From Phytoactinopolyspora alkaliphila (lineage in GTDB: Bacteria > Actinomycetota > Actinomycetes > Jiangellales > Jiangellaceae), in the NCBI RefSeq assembly GCF_010550695.1, contig NZ_JAAGOB010000014.1:62001-126000 (forward strand): a DNA stretch of 64,000 bases, given 5' to 3'. The notes beneath the pieces were generated by a model. It was not told the DNA's origin. It worked only from the letters and a program-made list of their open reading frames with translations, and searched no databases. How positions within the stretch are numbered: position 1 is the stretch's first letter; each line of letters opens with the position of its first letter. The translations under genes and the position numbers were made by a program. This document shows, in pieces, positions 52,267 to 60,467 of the stretch.

Positions 52267-53110
52267 TGAGGCTGGCCACGCTCGGCTTCAGCCACGAGGC
52301 GAACACGTTCGCTCCGGCGAAGGCGACGTTGGCGGCGTGACAGGCCGCGGGCATTGTTGAGGGTGAGGCGATCCGGGTCGAGTACGCGACGTCGGAATCG
52401 ATTCTGGCCGGGTTCTTCGCCTACGAGGCGGAGCAGTCCGACGTCGAGGTGGTGCCGTTGGTGTTCAGCTGGATCACACCTACTGGGGCCAGCACTACCG
52501 AGGCGTTCGAGCACCTGACGGATCGCATGATCGGCGCGCTCGAAAAGCATGGTCCGTTCGATGGGGTGTCGGTCAGCGTGGTCGAAGGTTTCCCCTACGC
52601 CGACATCGCCGAGATGGGTCTGAGCGTCGTCGTGGTCACCGACGATGATGCCGGCCTCGCGGAGGACGTCGCAGGGACGATCGTTGAGGCGGCGTGGGGG
52701 ATGCGCGAGGAGATGATCGGTGACGCGCCGAGTGTCGACGACGCGCTGCGTGCGGCGGCTGCTGAACCGGAGGGGCCGGTGGTGGTGCTGCCACCCACGG
52801 CGGTGCCCGGTTCTTCGACCTCGGCGCCTCAGCCGGGGTCCGCACCGACGACGGTTTCCTGCTGGCCGTCCACGCCCGGCCCACCGGTACGTCGAGTCAG
52901 GTCCAGTTCCGTATGGTCGGCATTGAACCCACGACGGTCGCGATTATCGCGGCCAAAGGCGTGCACTCGCCGCGGGCGGCATTCGAACCGATCGCCACCA
53001 AGCTGATCTGGGCCAACACCCCCGGCGCCACCAGCGCCGACCTCTTCACCCTCACCTACCGGCATCGCCGCAGCCCCATGTTTCCATTCGAAACTGAAGC
53101 AAGCAGGTGA
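52266..53110 (+). pseudogene. M81 family (MlrC-like) metallopeptidase gene, broken
   Basis: The frame begins properly (RLATLGFSHEANTFAPAKAT, overlapping the RidA stop) but meets an in-frame TGA at 52338, after 24 codons. Beyond it, M81/MlrC-type sequence continues (VEVVPLVFSWITPTGASTTE, VVEGFPYADIAEMGLSVVVV), but the middle of the protein, including the metal-binding His-rich region, is deleted, and a further frameshift near 52800 precedes the C-terminal MlrC_C part (FFDLGASAGVRTDDGFLLAV, VAIIAAKGVHSPRAAFEPIA). An intact homologue would be about 480 residues; here about 280 codons remain. In other operons M81 genes stand beside RidA and aminotransferase genes, so the loss is probably recent in evolutionary terms. 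Confidence 0.85.
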
Positions 53111-53418
53111 TCTCACCGAGTCGAGCTAATCACGTCAACGACGCGCAGGCGATGTGCGGAACCGGTGGAGTGCAGGTCAGCTCGTCTGTGTTGCCGGCCA
53201 TGTCGAGTAGCCCGTATGCGCTATCGACCGGTCGAGTACGGCGCAGTATCTACGGACGAGACGGTTATGCGCTGGTGCGAGGAGTGCCGAAGCGAGCGTC
53301 CGCCACGGCGCGAGGTCTCATTGAGGTTGCTTCGGTTGGTCGTGGAAGGCGGATCTGCGGTCCGTAGAATGTTGGGCGCCAACGAGCGGCGCATTCGGTA
53401 TGCCGGAATAGGGAGATC
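53111..53418. other. 308-bp gap without a supported gene
   Basis: No convincing frame or RNA. A small GTTGGGCGCCAAC inverted repeat lies near 53371-53383, about 36 bp before the next gene. This gap marks the end of the regulon; no motif copy is found here or farther on. Confidence 0.4.
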
Positions 53419-53853
53419 ATGTCTGACGGAACGCACGAGCTTGACCAGGCGAACAAGCCGCGAGTGGCACGCGGCGTGACTATGGGAGCCTGTGCCGCCA
53501 CGCTGGTGATCGGCATGGCCGCTGGATTGCTCGCCGGATCCCTCGTGTTCGGAGACGATGCGCCCGCGTCCGCAGATTCGGCGGACGTCGCAGCGGCTCA
53601 TGTCGACGTCGCCTGTGGCATCGCCCTCCGGGTCAACGAGACGCACACCAGCGCGGACGACTTCGGTGGCCTGCGGGATGATCCGGTGTTCTGGGAGGTT
53701 CCCGCACTCGGCTATCTGATGAGCGCGGCTGCCATTCACGACGCTCAATATGAACGGTTCGCGGCCGCCGGAGAGGCGACCATTGGCAACATACAGCGAA
53801 TGAATCTCGACGAGTTCGTTTCGGCTGCGGTCGAGCAGTGTGAACAGGATTGA
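53419..53853 (+). CDS. Small membrane-anchored or secreted hypothetical protein
   Basis: 144 aa. One hydrophobic segment (ACAATLVIGMAAGLLAGSLV, about 24-43) after a short polar N-terminus, then an acidic Ala/Asp linker and a soluble domain with a Cys in DVACGIALRV and a C-terminal VEQCEQD, possibly a disulfide pair. I do not recognise the family. GGGAG lies 4 nt before the ATG. It stands alone, converging with the XRE-cupin gene 8 bp beyond its stop. Confidence 0.7.
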   Translation: MSDGTHELDQANKPRVARGVTMGACAATLVIGMAAGLLAGSLVFGDDAPASADSADVAAAHVDVACGIALRVNETHTSADDFGGLRDDPVFWEVPALGYLMSAAAIHDAQYERFAAAGEATIGNIQRMNLDEFVSAAVEQCEQD

Positions 53854-53861
53854 CCGCAGTG

Positions 53862-54446
53862 TCAGCTGCGTTTTGGCTTGGCGCGGACGTGCATGCGTTC
53901 GCCTTGTGGTCCGAAGAGGCTGAGGAATTCGACGGCGTTGTCGTCTGCTCGGCCGAACCAGTGCGGTGTTCTGGTGTCGAATTCGGCGGCTTCGCCGGCT
54001 GGTAGCACAAGGTCGTGTTCTCCGAGCACGAGCCGGAGCCGTCCGCTGAGGACGTACATCCATTCGTAGCCTTCGTGGACCTGGGGTGTGGGTTCGGATC
54101 GTTTCGTTCCGGCGGGGATGATGTGCTTGAACGCCTGCAGGCCGCCTGCGCCGCGGCTGAGCGGGAGGATCGTCATCCCGTACGCGGTGAAGGGCCGAAT
54201 GTGAATGCGCGGGTCGCCAGTTGCGGGCGCGCCGACCAGCTCGTCGAGCGGGACCCCGTGTGCGCGGGCGAGGGGGAGCAGGAGCTCGAGGTTGGGGCGG
54301 CGCTGGCCGGACTCCAACCGGGAGAGGGTGCTGACGGAGATCCCGGTGCGTTCGGACAGGTCGGCAAGCGTGGTTCCCTGCTTGGCGCGTAGCGCTCGCA
54401 GCCGGGGGCCGACGGTGCTGATCACATCTTCGGTGGCGTCATCCAT
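53862..54446 (-). CDS. XRE-family regulator with C-terminal cupin domain
   Basis: 194 aa. Helix-turn-helix at about 13-68 (LRALRAKQGTTLADLSERTG, ISVSTLSRLESGQRRP), cupin_2 sensor at about 110-185 (HEGYEWMYVLSGRLRLVLGE, DTRTPHWFGR). The family regulates detoxification, polyamine or redox genes in response to a small ligand bound in the cupin. ATG at 54446. Divergent from the flavoprotein gene at 54512 with 65 bp between, so that gene is its probable target. Confidence 0.88.
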   Translation of the reverse strand: MDDATEDVISTVGPRLRALRAKQGTTLADLSERTGISVSTLSRLESGQRRPNLELLLPLARAHGVPLDELVGAPATGDPRIHIRPFTAYGMTILPLSRGAGGLQAFKHIIPAGTKRSEPTPQVHEGYEWMYVLSGRLRLVLGEHDLVLPAGEAAEFDTRTPHWFGRADDNAVEFLSLFGPQGERMHVRAKPKRS

Positions 54447-54511
54447 AGGCCCAGTTTGCCACTTCGGCAAGAGAGTTTGTCATCGGCAGCGTACGGGCGG
54501 AACATTGCACC

Positions 54512-55522
54512 ATGATGACAATGAAGATCGATAGCAACTACGACGTCGTGATCATCGGTGGGGGAGCGGCCGGCCTGAGCGGCGCGGTGGTATTGGGGCG
54601 GTCTCGTCGTTCGGTCCTGGTGGTCGACGCGGGCGAGCCGCGCAACGCTCCCGCGGAAGGCGTGCACGCGTTCCTGACGCGAGACGGCGTGAGCCCGGCC
54701 GAACTGCTGCGCATCGGCCGGAAGGAGGCGGAGTCTTACGGGGCAGTGATCGTGAACGGCTCGGTGACGGCTACGGCACGCACCGAGGACGGGTTCTCGG
54801 TCACCCTGGACGACGACACCGTGGTGGGTGCCCGCCGGCTGCTGCTCACCAGCGGACTCGTCGACGAGCTGCCCGACGTGCCGGGACTGCGGGAACGGTG
54901 GGGCAAGGATGTGGTGCACTGCCCGTACTGCCACGGGTGGGAGAACCGGGACAAGGTGATCGGAGTGCTCGGCACCGGCCCGATGGCGGTGCACCAGGTG
55001 ATGATGTTCCGGCAGCTGAGCCCGAAGGTCACGCTGTTCGTGCACACCATGCCGGAGCTGTCGGACGAGGATCGGGAGAAGCTGGCAGCGCGTGGTGTCG
55101 GCGTTATCGACTCTCCGGTGACGGCGGTGGAGTCCACCGGCGACGCGCTCACGGGCGTCGTCACGGAAGACGGGACCACCCACGCGGTGCAGACCCTGGC
55201 CGTGGCGCCCGGGTTCCGCCCACGGTCGGACATGATGGCCGGCCTCGGCCTCGACACGGTGCCGCATCCCATGGGCATCGGCACGGTGGTGGAGACGGAC
55301 CCGAGAGGACTGACCTCCGTACCCGGCGTGTGGGCCGCGGGCAATGTCACCGACCCGATGGCGCAGGTGATCAAGGCGTCTGCCGACGCCGTACGGGCGG
55401 CAGCGGTGATCAACGCGGACCTGATCGAGGACGAGGTCAACGCCGATCTCGCGCGATACCGGTCCGGTCAACGGCCGGTCAACGCATCGGCAAGAGCCTC
55501 CATCCGCTTGAAAGTTCCCTGA
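54512..55522 (+). CDS. Thioredoxin-reductase-like FAD/NAD(P)-dependent oxidoreductase
   Basis: 336 aa. FAD motif VVIIGGGAAGLSGAVVLG (12-29), redox-active pair in VHCPYCHGWENR (Cys-x-x-Cys, about 137-140), NADPH motif VIGVLGTGPMAVHQVMM, and the C-terminal FAD segment GVWAAGNVTDP. This is the low-molecular-weight thioredoxin-reductase/YpdA-like group often paired with an XRE or cupin regulator rather than with thioredoxin, so its partner is unknown. Three ATGs lie near the start; 54512 is used. The gene's 3' end overlaps the convergent LLM gene by 55 bp. Confidence 0.88.
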   Translation: MMTMKIDSNYDVVIIGGGAAGLSGAVVLGRSRRSVLVVDAGEPRNAPAEGVHAFLTRDGVSPAELLRIGRKEAESYGAVIVNGSVTATARTEDGFSVTLDDDTVVGARRLLLTSGLVDELPDVPGLRERWGKDVVHCPYCHGWENRDKVIGVLGTGPMAVHQVMMFRQLSPKVTLFVHTMPELSDEDREKLAARGVGVIDSPVTAVESTGDALTGVVTEDGTTHAVQTLAVAPGFRPRSDMMAGLGLDTVPHPMGIGTVVETDPRGLTSVPGVWAAGNVTDPMAQVIKASADAVRAAAVINADLIEDEVNADLARYRSGQRPVNASARASIRLKVP

Positions 55523-56283
55523 TACTCGCCGAAGTGGACAGCCACCTGGGCCGCTCCAGCGTCCCGGTACGCGATCACGTCATCGGCGACGCGCTCGACC
55601 GGCGTGGTCCCGTCCCAGCCGATCCGCAATGCAGGCACGATGTCGCGGTCGGCCGCGAGCTCAGCCAGCCTCCGCGCCCGTTCCGCGAAGGCGCGGGGGC
55701 TGGCGGGGAGACCCTGCCAGATGTCGCCGTACCGTGCGGCGCGGCGCAATGCGGCGTCGCTGTTGCCGCCGACCATGATCGGCACTCCGCCGTCCGGGAT
55801 CGGCGCGAACACTCCATGCTCGTAGGAGAACCGTCGGCCCTGGTAGGGCGCCGTACCGCCGGAGAACAAGTGGCGCAGCAGCTCAAGTATGTCGTCGGTG
55901 ATCGCGCCCCGGTGCCGGTAGTCGGCTCCGAGTGCGTCGAACTCCTGCTCGTTCCAGCCCACCCCGAGGCCGAGGGTCACGCGTCCCGCGGATAGTCGGT
56001 GCAGGGTCGCGATCTGCTTGGCGAGTACGAAAGGATCGCGGAGCGGCGCGACGAGCACCGAAGTGCCCAATTGCAGGCGTTCGGTGACGGCCGCCAGATG
56101 TCCGATGGTTACCAGCGGCTCGTAGACACCGCCGAAGGTGGCGCCGTACTCGCCCGGGGGCAGCACGTGGTCCGGTAACCATGCGGCCGAGTACCCCAGT
56201 TCCTCGGCCGCCCGCGCCAGATCGACGAGCGTATCCACGGGCATCGACGGCGACTCATCGGGTAAAACCACGTGAAGCTCCAT
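55468..56283 (-). CDS. LLM-class F420/FMN-dependent oxidoreductase
   Basis: Luciferase-like monooxygenase family, 271 aa, probably using coenzyme F420 as is typical for actinobacterial TIGR03619-like proteins. Landmarks: AEELGYSAAWLPDHVLPP (about 34-51), LQLGTSVLVAPLRDPFVLAK, RVTLGLGVGWNEQEFDALG and VPIMVGGNSDAALRRAARYG. Start ATG at 56283; the longer frame upstream is unlike the family. Its last 55 bp are antisense to the end of the flavoprotein gene. Substrate unknown. Confidence 0.88.
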   Translation of the reverse strand: MELHVVLPDESPSMPVDTLVDLARAAEELGYSAAWLPDHVLPPGEYGATFGGVYEPLVTIGHLAAVTERLQLGTSVLVAPLRDPFVLAKQIATLHRLSAGRVTLGLGVGWNEQEFDALGADYRHRGAITDDILELLRHLFSGGTAPYQGRRFSYEHGVFAPIPDGGVPIMVGGNSDAALRRAARYGDIWQGLPASPRAFAERARRLAELAADRDIVPALRIGWDGTTPVERVADDVIAYRDAGAAQVAVHFGEYQGTFKRMEALADALTGR

Positions 56284-56364
56284 GGCTGAGCTGAACCTTG
56301 AGTTCCGTAGGCCTATTCCCCAGGGCAAGTTGCACTCTGCGGGTCGTTTTGGATGCTTTGGCGA

Positions 56365-56763
56365 GTGACCGCGCTCGTCGTCGACAACTCGGTTCTCGTC
56401 TACGTTCTCACCAACGCGCAATCCAACGACGTGTTACGCCAACGGCTATCAGCACCGCGTGTGCTGAGCGCGCCCCATCTCGTCGACTATGAGTTCGCTA
56501 ACGCGTTGCGGGGTTTGGTCCAGGCCGGGAAACTGGTACCAGAACACGCGGATGATGCGAGGTTGGATTTCGCCGATCTGCAGATCCAGCGCTATCCCGG
56601 GGCCGTCACCGCTGAACGCGCGTGGGAACTCCGCCACAAGTTCGCCGCCTACGACGCCGCCTACATCGCACTGGCAGAGTTACTCGACTGCCCGCTGTTG
56701 ACCGGCGATCGAAAGCTCATCGGGGCGCATCGCGCCAACGTGGAGCTCTACCCCAGCTCGTGA
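56365..56763 (+). CDS. PIN-domain toxin, VapC family
   Basis: Predicted Mg-dependent ribonuclease, 132 aa. All acidic residues of the PIN active site are seen: Asp in LVVDNSVLVY, Glu in DYEFANALRG, Asp in AAYDAAYIALAE and Asp in LTGDRKLIG. GTG at 56365 or ATG at 56353 may start it. No VapB antitoxin of normal size (about 70-90 aa) precedes it; the only upstream frame is a 28-codon one at 56282-56368 whose TGA overlaps the GTG (GTGA). An antitoxin may be truncated, encoded elsewhere, or the toxin may be inert. Confidence 0.8.
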   Translation: MTALVVDNSVLVYVLTNAQSNDVLRQRLSAPRVLSAPHLVDYEFANALRGLVQAGKLVPEHADDARLDFADLQIQRYPGAVTAERAWELRHKFAAYDAAYIALAELLDCPLLTGDRKLIGAHRANVELYPSS

Positions 56764-56845
56764 CTTCGTTTCTCGCGCCGCGGACGCGCAGGCAGGCCAG
56801 ATCACGTCTCCACCCGTGCTCCCGATGTCTTCATAGTCGGCAACG

Positions 56846-58285
56846 TCAGACCCTGGGCTGGCACGCAGTGCACGCCGCAAGCGGCGCTCTCGTCACACCG
56901 CCGTCGGCGAGGGATGCGAGGGACGACTCGGCGTCGGCAGCGGTCCACAGCACGCGCTCGTCGGTGCCCGACGCCCCTGAGATGGACAGCCCGAATGGCA
57001 CCCCGTCGGAGGTCATGCCCCCAGGTAGCGTGATGCTGGGAAAGTCGAGGAAGCTCGTGATCATGGTGTTGTGCAGTACCCGTCGGTTGGCGTCGGCGAA
57101 GGCCCGTGGATCGGTCTCCACCGTGGTGGTGCGTGGAGCCGTCACGGCTACTGTCGGGTAGACGAGGAGAGTGGGCCCGAGTCGAGCTTGGGCGCGTCGT
57201 CGCAGCTCCGCTCGCCGTGCGAGCAGCGTCGGATAGTGGTTCTCCAGGACCGTCCGCCCGGCCAGCAACCGGCTCCGGATCCGGGGGTCCATTAGCGCGG
57301 CGTCGGCGCTGTGTACGGCGGAGGCACGGGTACGGTACGCCTCGGCACCCACGAGTGTGCCGACGGCCTCGAAGAGCTGGGCGACATCGTCGATCTCGGG
57401 AATCCGTACGCGCCGGATGCTCCAGCCATCACGGCACAGCCGATCGAGAACTATGCCGAACTGCTCGGCCACCGGCGGGTCCAGATTCTCGACGAGCGGG
57501 CCGCGCGGGACGACGACGTCCCCCGGGGGTGGCTGCGTGCGCCGCAGCCCAACAGCGCCGCCCGCGAGCACCGCATCCAGCGCGATGGCGTCGATGACGG
57601 TGCGGGTGATCGGTCCTACCGTGTCCAGCGTCGGCGCCAGCGGCGCCACTCCCGTCAAGCACACCCGTCCCCAGGTTGGCCGGAAGCCGACCAGTCCGCA
57701 GAACGACGCCGGCACCCGGACCGAGCCGGATGTGTCGGTGCCCACGGCACATGGGACCAGGCCCAGAGCGACGGCCACCGCTGAACCGGACGACGACCCA
57801 CCCGGCACGCGACCCGGCGCGCGAGGGTTGTCCGGGGTGCCGAAATGTCGATTGGTGCCGAGGCCGGAGAACGCGAACTCGCTCAGATTGGTCTTGCCGA
57901 TGGTGACCAGGCCGGCGGTGGTCGCGTTGCGGACCACGTCGGCGCCTGCGCCCGCCTCGGCCAGCGTCCCGGTGGTTGCCGACCCCGCCGTGGTGCGGAT
58001 GCCGCGAAGGTCGACGAGGTCTTTCCAGGCGATCGGCACGCCGTCCAGCGGCCCGGCGGGTGTGCCCTGCCGCTGCCGGCGAGCTCCAGCCTCCGCTTCC
58101 CGCCGGGCGCGGGCCGAGGTCAGGGTGATGAAGACGTGCTCCGCCTCGGTACCAGCGGCACGGTCCACGCACATGTCCACCAGCGATACCGGATCCAGCC
58201 GGCCCTCGGCGATCTCGCGGCCAATCCAGAGCGCACTGCCTTCGGTCAGGTGATGAGTGCTGTGGGCGGCCGGGGACCGGCTCAT
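56846..58285 (-). CDS. Amidase-signature family amidohydrolase
   Basis: 479 aa. The Ser-cisSer-Lys triad is intact: Lys in PIAWKDLVDL (about 87), the Gly/Ser-rich loop GGSSSGSAVAVALG (about 158-171) and the nucleophile Ser in GTDTSGSVRVPA (about 186). Hydrolyses a C-N bond of an amide; members also act on carbamates, ureas and ring-opened heterocycles such as allophanate. ATG at 58285 overlaps the preceding stop (ATGA). Last gene of the permease - flavin reductase - amidase operon, opposite a PucR regulator, so it probably completes release of nitrogen from an imported heterocycle. Confidence 0.88.
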   Translation of the reverse strand: MSRSPAAHSTHHLTEGSALWIGREIAEGRLDPVSLVDMCVDRAAGTEAEHVFITLTSARARREAEAGARRQRQGTPAGPLDGVPIAWKDLVDLRGIRTTAGSATTGTLAEAGAGADVVRNATTAGLVTIGKTNLSEFAFSGLGTNRHFGTPDNPRAPGRVPGGSSSGSAVAVALGLVPCAVGTDTSGSVRVPASFCGLVGFRPTWGRVCLTGVAPLAPTLDTVGPITRTVIDAIALDAVLAGGAVGLRRTQPPPGDVVVPRGPLVENLDPPVAEQFGIVLDRLCRDGWSIRRVRIPEIDDVAQLFEAVGTLVGAEAYRTRASAVHSADAALMDPRIRSRLLAGRTVLENHYPTLLARRAELRRRAQARLGPTLLVYPTVAVTAPRTTTVETDPRAFADANRRVLHNTMITSFLDFPSITLPGGMTSDGVPFGLSISGASGTDERVLWTAADAESSLASLADGGVTRAPLAACTACQPRV

Positions 58286-58932
58286 CCGATCACCGCCGGG
58301 ACGTCGTCGTGCGCGGCGACAGCTGGCGAGGCAAACTCGCCCAAGCTGTCGATGATGCGCTCCACCGGGCTGAACGACGCTCCGACCCGGCCCATGGGCT
58401 GCCACCTGAGGACGTCGACGTGATGCTCCCCGTCGACGATGGCGGCGTCGACGTGCCAGAGGACGACCCGCCCGATGACCACCGCATCCCCGCCTGGCTG
58501 GATGATCCGTTCCAGTTCGCATTCCAGGCTGATCGGCGCGTCCGCCACCAGCGGCGCGCCGATCCGGTGTGCCGGACGCGCCGCGACACCCGCCAGGTCG
58601 AACTCGTCCACCTCGCTGGGGTGTTCCGCAGACGTCGTGCACATCTGAGCGGCCATGCCTGCGGTGACGACGTTCACCGCGAACTCGCCCGTGGACCGGA
58701 TGTTGAGCAAGCTGTCCTTTTCCCGGCCGTCGTCGTGGCGCTCGATGGTGATCGAGACCATCGGCGGCGCGGTAGAGACGACGGTGAAGAAGCTGAACGG
58801 CGCCAGGTTCCGGATCCCGGAGGCGCTGATGGTGGACGTCCACGCGATGGGGCGCGGATTGACGCTGCCGAAGAGCAGCCGGCGCGTCGTCTGCGGCAGC
58901 GCCGCCGACGGGTCGATAAGCAGCCGGGTCAC
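58282..58932 (-). CDS. Flavin-reductase-like (FMN-binding split barrel) protein
   Basis: 216 aa. NPRPIAWTSTISASGIRNLA (about 25-44), APFSFFTVVSTAPPMVSI and FAVNVVTAGMAAQMCTTSAE are the signature of the DIM6/NTAB-type FMN-binding family. Members supply reduced flavin to a monooxygenase or act as oxidoreductases themselves. GTG at 58932 overlaps the permease stop (GTGA). A matching monooxygenase is not in this operon; the OYE-type protein at 62912 or the LLM protein at 55468 are possible partners, or it works alone. Confidence 0.83.
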   Translation of the reverse strand: MTRLLIDPSAALPQTTRRLLFGSVNPRPIAWTSTISASGIRNLAPFSFFTVVSTAPPMVSITIERHDDGREKDSLLNIRSTGEFAVNVVTAGMAAQMCTTSAEHPSEVDEFDLAGVAARPAHRIGAPLVADAPISLECELERIIQPGGDAVVIGRVVLWHVDAAIVDGEHHVDVLRWQPMGRVGASFSPVERIIDSLGEFASPAVAAHDDVPAVIG

Positions 58933-60347
58933 GGACGGCCCTCGGATGCGCCGGCGGCGGAGGCCATGGTGGCGGCTTCGTCGCCCGGCTGGCCGTGCAC
59001 GTCGTCGTCCGGCCGGCCCGGCTCGTCGTCCTTCTCGGGCCGCACGGTGTGCATGCTGCGCACACCCAGGCGGCGCAGGCCCCAGGTGAACAGCGGCACG
59101 GCGAGAAATGCCGTGAGGATGCCCTGAACCGGGGGCAGCCCGACCGACAGCCGGTCGCTGAGCCACGCGACCAGTGTTCCGAGCGCGTACGCCGAGAGGC
59201 AGTCCCAGCGGAACCGCACAAACCGGGTCTTGTCGAGGCGAGGCAGCCGGCCGCGCCACACGAACAAATAGTCGCCGATGATGACGCCGCCGAGCGGCGG
59301 GATGAAGACGCCGAGCAGGACGAGATACTGGGGGAGCGCCTCGTAGATGCCGGACAGCGCCAGGATCACGGCGACGATGACGCCACCGACGATGAACGGC
59401 CGCTTGTCGTTGACACCGAACATCTCGGCGCCGGCCACTCCGAACGAATAGGCGGAGTTGTCCTGGGTGGTCCAGATGTTGAACACCAGCAGGACCACCG
59501 CCGCGACGGTCAGATTCAGCTGCAGCAGCACGGCGACGAAATCGGGCTCCTGATAGGCGATGGCGCCGACTGCGCCGAACACCAGCATCATCAGGTTCGC
59601 GAAGAAGAACGCGCCGAAGGTGGCCATGAGGGCGTGGGAGGGCTTGCGGGCGAATCGCGTCCAGTTGGGCGTCTGGGTGCCGCCGCTGACAAACGTGCCG
59701 ACCACGATGGTGACCGCCGTCGCCCAGGCCAGCGACGACGTCGGCTCCACCGCGTCGAGACCGCCGGCCGTGTCGATCTCCCGCCACGCCTGGGCGGCCA
59801 CCCAGCCCATCAGCAGCAGCATCAGGGGAACCGACACGGCGCTGAGGGCCTCCAAACCGCGGTAGCCGAAGTAGGCGGTGACCCCCGTGAAGGACGCCGC
59901 GACGACGATGATCAGCCACGTGTGCTCTTGCCACCCGAACGCGCTGGCCAACAGGTCGGCGAGGAACGCCGCTGTGACCGCGTACCAGCAGACCTGGGTG
60001 CCGCCGAGCAGAATGTCGGCCCACTTGGCGCCGGCGCGGCCCAGCGTGTAGCGGGCGAGGAGGACGGTGGTCAGCCCGGTGCGCGCGCCGATCACGCCCA
60101 GCACGGCCACATAGGTTCCGAGAATCAGGCTGCCCACAACGAGCACCGCGAGCAGTTCGCTGGGCCGGAACGCCGCACCCAGCCGAGCGCCGGAGAGCAT
60201 CGTGGGAGTGAAGAAGACGAACCCGATGAGGATCATGATCAGCGGAAGGACTCCCCGCCGGGCTTTGGCCGGGACTTCGCTGAGCGGGTAGTCGTTGAAG
60301 GCCGTCTCCTCGCCGGTGGTGCCGCGCGGCGTGGGTGGACCGAACAT
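58929..60347 (-). CDS. NCS1-family permease (cytosine/purine/allantoin-type)
   Basis: 472 aa with about twelve hydrophobic helices. NCS1 landmarks: the acidic N-terminal FNDYPLSEVPAKARRGVLPL, SGARLGAAFRPSELLAVLVV, and GGTQTPNWTRFARKPSHAL in helix 6. It imports a nucleobase, hydantoin, allantoin or related N-heterocycle by proton or sodium symport. A hydrophilic C-tail of ~45 residues is rich in Asp and Gly. AGGAGG is 4 nt before the ATG. First gene of the operon with the flavin-reductase-like protein and amidase; divergent from the PucR gene. Confidence 0.9.
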   Translation of the reverse strand: MFGPPTPRGTTGEETAFNDYPLSEVPAKARRGVLPLIMILIGFVFFTPTMLSGARLGAAFRPSELLAVLVVGSLILGTYVAVLGVIGARTGLTTVLLARYTLGRAGAKWADILLGGTQVCWYAVTAAFLADLLASAFGWQEHTWLIIVVAASFTGVTAYFGYRGLEALSAVSVPLMLLLMGWVAAQAWREIDTAGGLDAVEPTSSLAWATAVTIVVGTFVSGGTQTPNWTRFARKPSHALMATFGAFFFANLMMLVFGAVGAIAYQEPDFVAVLLQLNLTVAAVVLLVFNIWTTQDNSAYSFGVAGAEMFGVNDKRPFIVGGVIVAVILALSGIYEALPQYLVLLGVFIPPLGGVIIGDYLFVWRGRLPRLDKTRFVRFRWDCLSAYALGTLVAWLSDRLSVGLPPVQGILTAFLAVPLFTWGLRRLGVRSMHTVRPEKDDEPGRPDDDVHGQPGDEAATMASAAGASEGRP

Positions 60348-60454
60348 GGTGCCTCCTCGTGGCGAGCTCCGGTGGTGATGTGCGGGACAGCGGACCATCC
60401 GGGAGGCACGGGCGAACATGGAGATAGCTCTAGTTCATCGCTCGTCTGACTGGC

Positions 60455-60467
60455 TATTCTCACACCG
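60455..60467 (+). promoter_or_regulatory. -10 element placed for a leaderless PucR transcript
   Basis: TATTCT at 60455-60460 lies 6 nt before the GTG at 60467, the spacing of a leaderless mRNA; no ribosome site is present. Confidence 0.4.

Noticed and set aside
58995-60449. 484-codon plus-strand open frame
   Set aside because: It is antisense to the NCS1 permease, very rich in Arg, Gln, Glu and His as expected from a GC-rich shadow, and has no domain.
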